Shown here in pieces: positions 42,993 to 51,874 of a stretch of 64,000 bases of DNA (position 1 is its first letter; every line of letters begins with the position of its first letter). The position numbers and the translations under genes were made by a program. Under the pieces are notes generated by a model. It did no database searches. It was not told the DNA's origin and was given only the letters and a program-made list of their open reading frames with translations. The DNA comes from CAVVFX01 sp963747535 (GTDB taxonomy: Bacteria; Acidobacteriota; Terriglobia; Bryobacterales; Bryobacteraceae), in contig CAVVFX010000018.1 in assembly GCA_963747535.1 (NCBI GenBank), positions 62,001 through 126,000 on the forward strand, given 5' to 3'.

Positions 42993-43712
42993 CTATTGCG
43001 AGAGAGTGTACGTTATCTGGTCGACAGGTGAGGCCTGATCGAAACCATTGTTAGTGAAGCTCGCGAACGTAATGGCGTTTCCGGTCTGGCTCACACCGAT
43101 GATCGAACCGTTGCCCCAATGGAACGACAGGCTTCCACCGCAGGAGAACGCGATGCCGTTGCCGCCGATACCGTAACTCCAGGCGGTGGAGGTGATGCTG
43201 GCCTTCTTGAGCCGGGCGGCCATGGGGTTGTTGTCGATGGGGCCAACGTACCAGGTCATGCTGACCGGAAAGGTGCACGGGTCAGCATTGCCGGCCGTGA
43301 TGGTGGACCATGCCGTCGATCCACCACTTACTACTCCTGGACCGTTCACGGTGATCACGGCGTTCCCGTTCGCCACGCTTCCAGGACCAACATATTTGCC
43401 CGTCTGAAACGAGGAGACCTCCAGACTTGGCGACGGGGCCAACATCGGAAAGCCACTGGTCAGCGTGAGGTTACCGTTGCCGTCGTTGTCGAATTGCAGG
43501 GTGATGTCCTGGTATACGGTCTGACCAGAAGACGTTACCACCGGTACCCGCGTCAAGGTGATGGTGTTCCCGGAACCGGTCATCGCGGCGTATTGAAATT
43601 GCGGGCCCGGCGTCGGGGAGCCGCCCGACTGGGCTTGAGCAACATCCATGCATAGCGCGGCACAAAGGCAGGCGAGTACCCACGACTTCGAATTCAGGGG
43701 AAATGCAACCAT
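42993..43712 (-). CDS. Exported hypothetical protein, beta-rich
   Basis: Not recognised. About 239 residues starting at ATG 43712 ('MVAFPLNSKSW'), chosen because 'gagagga' lies about 7 bases upstream; the open frame continues to 43868 but that extension looks non-coding. A signal peptide ('VLACLCAALCMDVAQAQ') is followed by a low-complexity linker 'SGGSPTPGP' and a body rich in Ser, Thr, Gly and Asn with alternating hydrophobic strands ('NTITLTRVPVVTSSGQTVY', 'GNGNLTLTSGFPM', 'GSLSFHWGNGSIIGVSQ'). Two cysteines ('PCTF', 'FSCGG') could form a disulfide. Probably an extracellular beta-sandwich protein; no partner genes hint at its function. Confidence 0.6.
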   Translation of the reverse strand: MVAFPLNSKSWVLACLCAALCMDVAQAQSGGSPTPGPQFQYAAMTGSGNTITLTRVPVVTSSGQTVYQDITLQFDNDGNGNLTLTSGFPMLAPSPSLEVSSFQTGKYVGPGSVANGNAVITVNGPGVVSGGSTAWSTITAGNADPCTFPVSMTWYVGPIDNNPMAARLKKASITSTAWSYGIGGNGIAFSCGGSLSFHWGNGSIIGVSQTGNAITFASFTNNGFDQASPVDQITYTLSQ

Positions 43713-44412
43713 TACGATCATCCTCTCGGCGCGAGTATAGAACGCCAGCGCCAGGCTAGACAAGTACACGGTGGTTATTATTTTAGTAACGAGAATGAGG
43801 GTTTTTAGCGCCACGGCTCCTTTGCGATCAAGCTCACTTATCGATTTGAAGATTTGTATCGCAGGCAAGAAACCTATCGCTGAGATCGTACAGTTCCATA
43901 GCGGAATTATATAAAGCCCGACGGTAATGCACCCGTCGGGTTGTGCCAGTGTGAAGGCGTACTTGAAGAATGCCTTCCTGGTGGCCTCGGTACGCCAAAT
44001 AGATGCTTGAGACCAAAGGCTGCGCCCCCACCCTCCAAACGTTGAACTTTGAGAGCCGCGAACCCGCCTGAGAAAAAATCAAAAGAATAAGAAAAACTGA
44101 AAACTTTCCAGGGAGTCCGATTAGCGGATGCGCAAGGCCTGGTACACCAGGTCTGCCCGATGATACGGTGTTCTCGGTGACTTATAGCGGAGCGGGTTCG
44201 TCAACCACTTGGGTACACGGAACTGGTCGATACTACGTGCCGGTTCCTGAGAACGACCTTACCCGTCGCAAAACCGACCGTGCGTGTAATCGACCCGAAG
44301 GCCGCCGTTGGGAGTTTTTCCGAATGTCGTTCTGCAGGCAGAGCCAGTCGGTCTGCACCACGCGTCAGGGAGAATCAACCCACTGGTAGCCCCGTCAACT
44401 TCCGGATGCGCG
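43713..44412. other. Intergenic region with one hairpin
   Basis: About 700 bp between the hypothetical protein (minus) and the tannase leader (plus). A minus-strand open frame at 43834-44082 has a weak KTSC-like look ('SSIYLAYRGHQEGILQVRLH') but no clear start, so it is not called. The hairpin at 43917-43940 is listed separately. Confidence 0.35.
43917..43940 (-). terminator. Possible terminator-like hairpin
   Basis: 'cccgacg' pairs with 'cgtcggg' across a 10-base loop. On the minus strand it is followed by 'ctttatataatt', loosely T-rich. Confidence 0.3.
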
Positions 44413-44511
44413 ATGACTCAGGATTTGAGCCTGGTTTACAGTAAAGTCAGGCAAGCTATGTTCTCTTTGGCTGCCGGTCAAAACTCGGCTTTGAAGGAGA
44501 TCCTCACCTGA
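44413..44511 (+). CDS. Possible 32-residue leader ORF coupled to the tannase
   Basis: ATG 44413 opens a short frame ('MTQDLSLVYSKVRQAMFSLA...') whose TGA at 44509-44511 overlaps the tannase CTG start as CTGA. The tannase ribosome-binding site lies inside this frame, so ribosomes ending here could re-initiate. No similarity is recognised, and it may be only a chance frame. Confidence 0.3.
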   Translation: MTQDLSLVYSKVRQAMFSLAAGQNSALKEILT

Positions 44512-46016
44512 ACAGATACCTCTGCGCATCTCTGGCGGTCGTACCTCTAATCGCGATTGGGCAGACTCCCTGTGAGCAACTGAAATCGCTCAGGCTGGCC
44601 GATACTACGATTACCCTGACCGAGTCTTCCGGTCCCGGAGAGTTTACATCGTCGGGCTCCACACCGACGGCCGGTGCGCCGTTGCTGCCGGCTTTCTGTC
44701 GCGTGGCTGCGACGCTAAAGCCTTCCTTGGACTCTGAAATCAAGATTGAGGTCTGGCTGCCGGCGGGCGGAGTATGGAATGGGAAATACCTGGCGGTTGG
44801 AGGAGGCGGTTGGGTCGGATCGATCAATTACCGGGACATGGCCACTGCTGTCCAGGAGGGCTACGCAACTTCATCCACCGATACCGGGCATGTCGGCGGA
44901 ACCGAAGAGTTCGCAGTAGGTCACCCGGAGAAGGTCACGGACTTCGCCTATCGTGCGGTCCACGAGATGACGGTGAAGGCCAAGGCAATCATGACCGCAC
45001 ACTACGGCCGGGGTCCTCGCCTTTCCTATTGGACTGGCTGCTCCACCGGCGGCCGCCAGGGCCTCATGGAGGCGCAGCGCTATCCAGCCGATTTCGATGG
45101 GATCATTGCTGGTGCTCCGGCGAACAATCAGATCCAGTTGTGTGCCTGGCGGTTCGCCTTGGAAACAGCCGCGCTAAAAGATCCAGCTCGCGTGGTTCCA
45201 CTCGCCAAGACCGCTCTGTTAAATCGAGCCGTGCTCGCCGCGTGCGACGCCCTCGACGGCGTCAAAGATGGATTTTTGTCCGATCCGAAAAGCTGTCGCT
45301 TTGACCCATCTACGCTGTTGTGCCGTGGAGCCGAAGCCGCTGATTGCCTTACCGCGCCGCAACTGGAAAGCGTCAAGCAGGCATACTCACCCGTCAACAA
45401 CAAGATCGGCGAACGCATTTACCCCGGCCTGGTACCCGGCAGCGAGGCCGGTTGGGCATTGTTGGCCGCTCTCCGGCCCGAGCCCAACGTGATCGACCTG
45501 GGAATGTTCCGTCTTGTTGCCCACCAAGATCCGGCATGGGACTGGCGTTTGTTCGACCTGGATCGGGACGTGACGCTCGCGGATGAGAAAGCCGGGTCAA
45601 TGACCGCCGTGAATCCGGATCTCTCAGCGTTCAAGGTCCGTGGCGGAAAGCTGTTGATCTACCACGGATGGAACGACGGCGGCTCCGGTGGAGCGATCTC
45701 GCCCTTGAACACGCTCGACTACTATTCCAGCGTGATTGCCAAAATGGGCCGGAAGCAGGACGACTGGTTGCGTCTCTTCATGGTGCCTGGCATGGCGCAC
45801 TGTGGTGGCGGCCCGGGACCCAATCAATTCAATATTCTTGCGGCGTTGGAACGCTGGCGGGAGGCGGGCGTCGCTCCTGGGCAGATCACGGCTTACCATG
45901 TCGAAAACAACCGGGTGACCATGACACGTCCTCTGTGTCCGTATCCTCAGGTGGCGACCTATAAAGGGACGGGCAGCACTAACGACGAGGCGAATTTCGC
46001 GTGTAAGGCCCCGTAA
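44508..46016 (+). CDS. Exported tannase/feruloyl esterase-family hydrolase, CTG start
   Basis: A 502-residue alpha/beta hydrolase of the tannase family (PF07519), which cleaves aromatic (gallate, ferulate) esters. The nucleophile Ser179 sits in 'YWTGCSTGGRQG'; 'EVWLPAGGVWNGKYLAVGGG', 'GYATSSTDTGHVGG', 'YPADFDGIIAGAPAN', 'CDALDGVKDGFLSDPKSC', 'GKLLIYHGWNDGG' and 'MVPGMAHCGGGPG' (catalytic His) are the family landmarks, including the paired cysteines. Similarity and a signal peptide ('LCASLAVVPLIAIGQ') extend upstream of the first TTG (44682) to a CTG at 44508 with 'aaggag' eight bases before it. No ATG, GTG or TTG lies in frame between there and the upstream stop. Probably degrades plant polyphenol esters outside the cell. 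Confidence 0.85.
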   Translation: MNRYLCASLAVVPLIAIGQTPCEQLKSLRLADTTITLTESSGPGEFTSSGSTPTAGAPLLPAFCRVAATLKPSLDSEIKIEVWLPAGGVWNGKYLAVGGGGWVGSINYRDMATAVQEGYATSSTDTGHVGGTEEFAVGHPEKVTDFAYRAVHEMTVKAKAIMTAHYGRGPRLSYWTGCSTGGRQGLMEAQRYPADFDGIIAGAPANNQIQLCAWRFALETAALKDPARVVPLAKTALLNRAVLAACDALDGVKDGFLSDPKSCRFDPSTLLCRGAEAADCLTAPQLESVKQAYSPVNNKIGERIYPGLVPGSEAGWALLAALRPEPNVIDLGMFRLVAHQDPAWDWRLFDLDRDVTLADEKAGSMTAVNPDLSAFKVRGGKLLIYHGWNDGGSGGAISPLNTLDYYSSVIAKMGRKQDDWLRLFMVPGMAHCGGGPGPNQFNILAALERWREAGVAPGQITAYHVENNRVTMTRPLCPYPQVATYKGTGSTNDEANFACKAP

Positions 46017-46474
46017 AATAAACAAGGTTGGGCTTCCTGGGGTGTGCGCCAGCCAACGTTTGGGACACGAGTGCGACGATTGGCCGGTTATGTCGGGCAT
46101 CCGGGACTTATCCACTTGGCTGGTCTTTACTCGCGGAACATGCTGCTACTGGGCACGGCCACCGACCCACGGTAGTCACGTAGATTTGCCGATCTCCTTT
46201 GCTCAGCGGACTACAACGCAACTTGGCGGCAAGCGGAACCGCGCCCCAGCGTTCGCGGCCAACTTCCGGATGGCCATCCGGACGCGAGTCCGAGGGGAGT
46301 AGCCCAGAGTCGCGGCCCAAGGCTCAACGCTGATCGGGAGCGTCGGCCCCGCAGCGAGCGTTCTCGAAATAGCCGGCTACTCAGCATCGTGCGGCGGCGG
46401 TATCCAGGCTGGTATGTCTGTGGCACTCGTTCGCGCGGTAAGCTGACACTTAAGACGACAAGAGGAGATTCACT
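46017..46474. other. Intergenic region, no gene seen
   Basis: About 460 bp between two plus-strand genes. Contains 'agaggaga' just before the next ATG; nothing else is recognisable. Confidence 0.4.
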
Positions 46475-47416
46475 ATGTATCGCGCGTTTCCATCCACGTT
46501 GGTGATGTTCATGTATGCCTTCGAGCTTCTGCCGAGCGGCCTCTGCCAACAACCGGCCGCGTCCGCGACAACCGCTGCCACTAGTCTCTGGACAATCGGC
46601 ATCTATACTGGTTCGTCTCCACTGCAGCTTAAGCCGCCGGCCAATGTTAATAACCCGATCCTGCGAGGCGCGGATGTCAACGATCTCAAGGTCGATACCC
46701 TCGCCCACCCATTCATGCTCGTTGAAGGATCCCGCTATTACCTGTTCTTTACGGCTAAGGACCACAAGACGGATAAGAGCGGTATCGGACTGGCGGAAAG
46801 CAGGAATGGCCTTGACTGGAAGTACAAACGAATTGTCGTCCACGAGGCATTTACCCTCGCTCATCCGTTCGTATTCAAGTGGCAGAACGAATACTACATG
46901 ATTCCGGAAGCCCATACGGAGAAATTCGTCCGGCTTTACAGGGCGACGCAGTTTCCGAATAAATGGGAATACGAAAAAGACCTGCTCAGGGGTGATACGT
47001 TCATTAGCCCGACATTGGTGTGGTACAAGGACACGTGGTGGATGTTTATCGGCCGCAGCGGGAATGAAGCGTTGCGGCTGTTTTACGCCTCCGACTTCAA
47101 AGGGCCATGGACCGAGCATCCTTTAAGTCCGGTGGTTAAGAAAAACCTGAGAACCGCGCGGCCCGCCGGCCGGCCTTTTGTGCTCGATGGGAAACTGTAC
47201 CGGCTTGGTCAGGACTGTTACCCAACATATGGGAGCCAGGTGCATGCTTTCCAAATTACGGACATTAGCTCAAGTACCTACGTCGAGACGATGATAGAGA
47301 CACCCTTGGTGAAAGCCTCGTCAAAGGGTTGGAATGCCGAGGCGATGCATCATATTGACGCTCATCAAATCGGCAAGGATAAGTGGATCGCAGCGGTTGA
47401 TGCGCTCGGCAAATAG
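46475..47416 (+). CDS. Exported five-bladed beta-propeller (GH43-like fold / GINT1-N-like) protein
   Basis: A 313-residue protein with an N-terminal signal peptide followed by repeated propeller blades: 'HPFMLVEGSRYYLFFTAKD', 'GIGLAESRNGLDWKYKRIVV', 'AHPFVFKWQNEYYMIPEAHT', 'FISPTLVWYKDTWWMFIGRS', 'RLFYASDFKGPWTEHPLSPV' and 'AGRPFVLDGKLYRLGQDC'. The 'RPAGRPFVLDGKLYRLGQD' blade and 'YYMIPEA' resemble the propeller found in glucosamine inositolphosphorylceramide transferase N-terminal domains and other GH43/68-like folds. The usual GH43 acidic triad is not obvious, so a glycan-binding or lytic role is only inferred. An 'aagaggaga' precedes the ATG. No operon partner. Confidence 0.62.
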   Translation: MYRAFPSTLVMFMYAFELLPSGLCQQPAASATTAATSLWTIGIYTGSSPLQLKPPANVNNPILRGADVNDLKVDTLAHPFMLVEGSRYYLFFTAKDHKTDKSGIGLAESRNGLDWKYKRIVVHEAFTLAHPFVFKWQNEYYMIPEAHTEKFVRLYRATQFPNKWEYEKDLLRGDTFISPTLVWYKDTWWMFIGRSGNEALRLFYASDFKGPWTEHPLSPVVKKNLRTARPAGRPFVLDGKLYRLGQDCYPTYGSQVHAFQITDISSSTYVETMIETPLVKASSKGWNAEAMHHIDAHQIGKDKWIAAVDALGK

Positions 47417-47649
47417 CCCCGATGCCTCGTTTTCACCCAAGCCTACCCTACCAATTTCCGCAAGTGCCGGTAGAACTCCGACGGCGAAGGCGACTATGGC
47501 CGCGGGGTTGCCGATACACGGGATGAAACGCGTTCCCGCCTGCGTGATTTCGAGCGGTCGAGCGGGGAAAGCGCGCACTCCGCCGCCTCCACCCGCGCCG
47601 AAACCATGGGCAACGTTGGCAACTGGAACAAATGCCTGTCCGCGCGCAG

Positions 47650-49223
47650 CGCAATCGCGTGAATCGCACGTCCCCACACGCGGGCCTCACCGACGCTGAG
47701 GGCGGTTACCTTGCCGTCCGAATCGCGCAGGAAGCGGATGGAGGAGCCGGATGGCGTGGCGAAGGAGTCGCGGAATGTGGATCGCAAGATAACCGGTTGA
47801 TTGTTCCGAGCCGATGACTCAGATCGTGTCTTGCGTCGAGCGCGAGAGTGAGAGTCGTCCCTGTCTCGTGGCTCTCGTATTCACCTGTAAGGGCCGCGAG
47901 TTCGCCTACCGTCGGCTGGGCAGGCTCCACTCGCTCGTAGAGAATATCGCCAGTTGGCGTAACCACGCGGAGGCGAATCGGCGAGCCTTCTTCGAAGTCG
48001 AACTCGCGCTCGCTTGCGGCACCCAGGAATTTGCCGGCCGATATGGGCGCGAGTTCTGTCGCTGAATCTACAGTCAGCTGCCATTCAGCCAGCGCACCTC
48101 GGAGACGGTGTTGTCGCGAATCTTTCGGTACATGCCGGCGAACGACTGCACTTCGTCGGCTCCGCCGCGTAGGTTGCGGAGGGCGCGTTGGGCTACCACC
48201 TGTCCAAATGCGCACCGTGTTGCGGCCGAGCACGACGGGATTCGCCTGGCCGGCGTTGCAGAGGACCGCAACCGACACCCCCTGATCCGGATAGCGAGCG
48301 AGCCAGGTGCGGTAGCCGCCAGTTACGCCGCTGTGCGAAACCTCCGGGAGCCCATCGAAGGTAGAGACACTGAGACCGACCGCGTCGGTAATCTTGCGAC
48401 CGCCGCGCAGCGTTGCCGTCGTCTGCTGTGCTCGCACCAGTTCCTGGCCGCCGACCCTGGCGTGAGTGAAACTCTCGTTCCAGAGCAATAAGTCGCCAAC
48501 GGTGGTGAGCAGGCCTCCCGCTCCGATGATATTTTCGACCGGGGTGTCCTGCGTCCACACTTCCCCGGTTGATCGCTCATACGCAAGGGCTCGATTCGGC
48601 AGCACGGTACGAAAATTGTCGCGCCAACTGGAGTGCAACATATTGAGGGGTTCGAAGATCATTTCGCGGGTGAACATCTGGAACGTCTTGCCGTTGCCGA
48701 GTGCCCGCTCGATCAGGATCGTAGAGATGTTGAAGCCGGTCTTGGTGTAGCTATAGTCTGTGCCGGGGACGAAGTTGAGAGCGCGCTGTCTGGCGGCCAT
48801 CTGGAGCAGGTCCTGATTGTTGTAAACAAGCTTGCCCTCGGGGAAGCCGCTGAATTAGCCGATGGCGCGCCATTCGCGGAGACCGCTGATATGGCTGAGG
48901 ACGTGTCGGATCGTGAGAGGCGTGCCATAATCCGGCAGTTCTGGCCGGTACTTGCGCATCTGGTCGTCGAGCGAGATCTTCCCTTGTTGAGCCAGCAGCA
49001 GAAGCGCCGCCGCCGTGAACTGCTTGGCCACAGAGCCGCTTTCGAAGACCGTGTCGGGCGTGATTGGGACGTTGCGTTCGAGGTCGGCCATGCCGTAGTC
49101 AGCATTAAGAACGACAGCTCCGTGAAGTGCGACTCCGACTGCGCAGCCGGGCGTGTACGTATTGAACGCGGAGAAGATCCGGCCAACATCGGCCTGCTTT
49201 TGAGGGGGCTGAGCCTGAACTAA
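47650..49223 (-). pseudogene. Beta-lactamase-family serine hydrolase, main fragment (broken)
   Basis: Remnant of an exported penicillin-binding/beta-lactamase-type hydrolase. From the IS edge it reads 'VQAQPPQKQADVGRIFSAF', 'GVALHGAVVLNADYGMADLE', the catalytic 'FESGSVAKQFTA' (S-x-x-K), 'LTIRHVLSHISGLREW', then stops at a TAA (48855-48857). The same frame resumes with 'FSGFPEGKLVYNNQDLLQMA', the Y-x-N-like 'YSYTKTGFN', and 'VSHSGVTGGYRTWLARY' (H-x-G motif). Near 48.2 kb the frame shifts ('EVQSFAGMYRKIRDN') and returns, and the tail ('IRFLRDSDGKVTALSVGEAR') is again in another frame. So there is at least one nonsense mutation and three frameshifts. The 5' codons lie beyond the ISAzo13-family element at 50514-50552. 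Clearly non-functional. Confidence 0.85.
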
Positions 49224-50513
49224 GGCCTCGTAAATAAATAAGCTTTACAACTAACGTTAGTCGTTTGGGCGAATCGTGTAGTTCCATTCACCATGGAATT
49301 TGTCGGGCTTCAGATTGACATGGGCGAACTCTTCATCCGTGATCTTCCGCCCAACGGGGTACTTGCAGTGATCCAGGCGGCACGTCACTCTTAAGCCCTT
49401 GGCCGTTGTCGTCCCGGCGATCAGACGCACCACCGTCTCGTAATCACGCAGCGGCTCGCCGCGCCAGTTGGACGAGATGAAGGAAAACAACCGGTGTTCC
49501 ACTTTGTTCCATTTGCTCGTGCCTGGCGGAAAATGGCAGACCGTTAGCGTCATTCCCGTCTGGTCGGCCAGGCGCTGCAGTTCCCATTTCCACAGCCGCA
49601 GGCGCCAGCCGTTGCTGCCACCGCCATCGGCGGTAATCAGCAGCCGCCGTGCTCGCACATACAGGCGGCGGCCCTCCGCGCGCCACCAGCCCCGGATCGA
49701 AGCCACTGCGAACGCGCCCGTGTCGTGGTCAGTGCCCACGTTGACGAAGCCGGCGTTGCGCCCCAGGTCGTAGATCCCGTAGGGATAGGCGCGGGGCACC
49801 TCGGGACCGGGAAAATCGTGTCCGTTGACCTTGTGCGCCGTCCTGGTTTGGCGCCACTGTCGACCCTGGTTGTGGTAATTGCCGATCAATTCCTTCTTCT
49901 TCGTGTCGACGGAAATGACGGGCTCGCCCGCCCGCAAAGCGCTTTTAACAGCGCGGTTGATATACCGGAATTGCGCGTCGCGATCAGGGTGATCATCCCC
50001 CTCCTCGGTCTTGCGGTTGCCTTGCAGGCTGAAGCCACCCTCTCGCAGGAGTTGGGTGACTTTGGTATGGCTCACCGGGTGGTGCCGGGCCGTCAGTTCC
50101 GCCGCCAGCGTGCGGGTGCTCTTGCAGGTCCAACGCAGCGGCGATTGCGCGTCGCCGCGCGCTGTGGGCTCGACCATGCCGTCCAAGACGGGCGCCAAGT
50201 CGGGATCGTTGAACGTCAACGCGTGTCGTCCGCCGCCCTCGTGGCGAATCCGGCCGGGAGCCAGCGGCGTGGCCTGCAATTCCTCAACGCCCTTGGTTAA
50301 CGTGACCCGCGAGAGACCACAAGCCCGGCTGACCCGCGACAGGCCGCCATAACCCAATTCCACGGCTTTGCTGGCGGCCACCAAGCGGCGGGCGTGTTCG
50401 TCCAGATGCGGCCACATCCCAGCAAAGTACTGGGTGAGTTGGGATTCAGTGTCCATACTCAACGTGATAACACGTCGGAATGACAGATGTAAAGGTTATT
50501 TATTTACGAGGCC
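49224..50513 (-). mobile_element. ISAzo13-family insertion sequence, complete
   Basis: A 1290-bp element with near-perfect terminal inverted repeats 'ggcctcgtaaataaataa' at both ends, flanked by the direct repeat taa (49221-49223 and 50514-50516). It contains one transposase gene. Joining the flanks restores the reading frame of the beta-lactamase-family signal peptide, which fixes the insertion point exactly. Confidence 0.88.
49257..50462 (-). CDS. ISAzo13-family transposase
   Basis: A 401-residue DDE transposase of the ISAzo13 family (the Rhodopirellula-type DDE domain). An N-terminal helix-turn-helix-like part ('YGGLSRVSRACGLSRVTLTK') precedes 'GDAQSPLRWTCKSTRTLAAE' and 'LTARHHPVSHTKVTQLLREG'. 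The catalytic core has Asp in 'PVISVDTKKKELIGNY', Asp in 'LLITADGGGSNGWR' and Glu in 'TSKWNKVEHRLFSFIS', the D-D-E set. The gene fills its element (ends 33 bp from one inverted repeat, starts 51 bp from the other) and looks intact, so the element may still move. The start ATG at 50462 is reasonable; the next Met follows after two residues. Confidence 0.9.
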   Translation of the reverse strand: MSMDTESQLTQYFAGMWPHLDEHARRLVAASKAVELGYGGLSRVSRACGLSRVTLTKGVEELQATPLAPGRIRHEGGGRHALTFNDPDLAPVLDGMVEPTARGDAQSPLRWTCKSTRTLAAELTARHHPVSHTKVTQLLREGGFSLQGNRKTEEGDDHPDRDAQFRYINRAVKSALRAGEPVISVDTKKKELIGNYHNQGRQWRQTRTAHKVNGHDFPGPEVPRAYPYGIYDLGRNAGFVNVGTDHDTGAFAVASIRGWWRAEGRRLYVRARRLLITADGGGSNGWRLRLWKWELQRLADQTGMTLTVCHFPPGTSKWNKVEHRLFSFISSNWRGEPLRDYETVVRLIAGTTTAKGLRVTCRLDHCKYPVGRKITDEEFAHVNLKPDKFHGEWNYTIRPND

Positions 50514-50552
50514 TAAGGCCGCTAGCAACAGAGCACTGGCAATGGTTCGCAT
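50514..50552 (-). pseudogene. Signal-peptide start of the broken beta-lactamase-family gene
   Basis: ATG 50552 gives 'MRTIASALLLAAL' and then runs into the IS end. Joined across the element to 'VQAQPPQKQ' at 49223 it makes a complete signal peptide, proving that the gene was cut here by the ISAzo13-family element. Confidence 0.85.
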
Positions 50553-51144
50553 AAAGAAGTTCGACTATTTTAGCACCCGTATAATGCCGGATTTTCTATG
50601 CTGCTTGGGACGCGAACGTTTTGAAGTCGTCGAGCGAAGCACCAATATGAAGATGAAGTTGGCGGGGAGGCGGATAGAACCAACGCCCGTATGGTCGCAT
50701 CCGGAAGCTACTTTTTGGCGGCTCAATGGCGGGTTAACTTCCGTATGCCGTTATACAGGAGTTCAGCACAGCAGTACGCGCAAATCGTGAAATGCCCGAC
50801 CCCGCAGGAATGTGGCTGGCTGGATTCCATCTGGATGGGCGGCGAAGAGAACGTCAACGGCGTTACCGGAGTGGTATCTTCACTGCTGAACCGGCGTGTG
50901 GGCGAATGACGGCCCACGCTTCCATAGCTTCCTTGGAACGGTCCCCCAGAGGAGCGGCAACTGACCTTGTGCGAGTGCCCGATCCGGGGCTGCGCGGTGG
51001 ATCGGTAACGCTGCGCGGCCAGGGAGGATCCGTCTACTGACTGGCACTCATTGAGCAGCGGGCCTCACGCGGACTTGCTATCGCAAACGAATCTGGCTTT
51101 CCACATTTAGGCCACAGGCTGTTAGACTTGAAGCCGTCGTGCCG
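50553..51144. other. Intergenic region, no gene seen
   Basis: About 590 bp upstream of the two broken genes. Short open frames only, none with recognisable features. Confidence 0.4.
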
Positions 51145-51607
51145 ATGAAATTGTGGCCCTTGGGATTGCTTCTGAGTGGATTTGCTTTTTCCGCTCTGGC
51201 CCAGCCGCTTGAGGTCCGCAATCCTTCTGGCGTGCCCATTTCGATAGACGGGGAGGACCGTAACCCTGCTCCGAGTGTTGTGGTGCCGGACGGACCGGAG
51301 AGCTAGCGCAGATCCAAAATCCTCTTTCCCGAGCACGTAACGGTACACGCCCATGGCCAGATTGAACAGAAGCATCTCTATATCTTCCGTCCCGGACGGC
51401 AGAACGATTCGCCACAGTGGACGAAGATGGGTAACGTGCTGGAGTATGCGAGCGATTTTGGCGAGATTCATTTCGTCGCACGGGCGTCCCTATTCCGAGG
51501 ACGGCGATCCAGGAGGCGAATCAGCGTGGCGCGGAGTCTACGTACGACTCGTGCCATTTGATCCTTCCCCGCCGGCTTCGACTCTCGCATTCAGGAGAGC
51601 AGTCTAG
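51145..51607 (+). pseudogene. Secreted protein, broken by nonsense and frameshift
   Basis: ATG 51145 gives a clear signal peptide ('WPLGLLLSGFAFSALAQ') and 'PLEVRNPSGVPISIDGEDRN', ending at TAG 51304-51306. The same frame continues protein-like ('FPEHVTVHAHGQIEQKHLYI', 'GNVLEYASDFGEIHFVARAS') and then shifts to 'EDGDPGGESAWRGVYVRLVP' and 'FDPSPPASTLAFRRAV' with a stop at 51605-51607. A TGG to TAG change plus one indel would explain it. The intact protein would be about 150 residues; I do not recognise the family. Confidence 0.6.
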
Positions 51608-51767
51608 CTGTGACCCGGTCAAGCCTGCCGCCCATGACTTAACTCACTTTCTGAACTGGCGTAAATCCTTCGCGCTATTTTGCCTATGAGCGGCTGCGAC
51701 AGAAAAAGGAATAATTGGAAGCGGTCGCACCGTAAAGCAAGTCGCACACGTACCCATTCCGGGAGAT

Positions 51768-51870
51768 TTTCGCGCAACCACTCCTGACGGTCGCGGCTCG
51801 GAAGTCAATCGCTGAGCCGCGCGCGTAAGCAAGCGGTACTGTACGCCAATTTCTGCAAGTTGGTACGAGG
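51768..51870. repeat. MITE-like repeat, copy C
   Basis: 'actcctgacggtcgcggctc' then 'ggaagtcaatcgctgagccg', 'cgcgcgtaagcaagcggtac' and right end 'ccaatttctgcaagttggta'. The left end 'gtacccattccgggagattt' is a degenerate version of copy B's. It lies between the broken secreted-protein gene and the next minus-strand gene, and the rest of that 267-bp gap (51608-51874) is featureless. Confidence 0.72.
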
Positions 51871-51874
51871 GCGG

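Noticed and set aside
43834..44082. Minus-strand frame with a faint KTSC-domain look
   Set aside because: No convincing start codon or ribosome-binding site, and the K-T-S-C core is not complete.
47321..47677. 118-residue minus-strand frame with a Gly-rich stretch
   Set aside because: It overlaps the end of the propeller gene and the tail of the broken hydrolase; no motif or start signal supports it.
48855..48857. TAA in the beta-lactamase-family gene as a recoded codon
   Set aside because: The same gene also has several frameshifts and is cut by an insertion sequence, so plain decay is the simpler reading.
51034..51471. 145-residue minus-strand frame
   Set aside because: It is antisense to the broken secreted-protein gene, whose signal peptide and continuing frames explain the region better.
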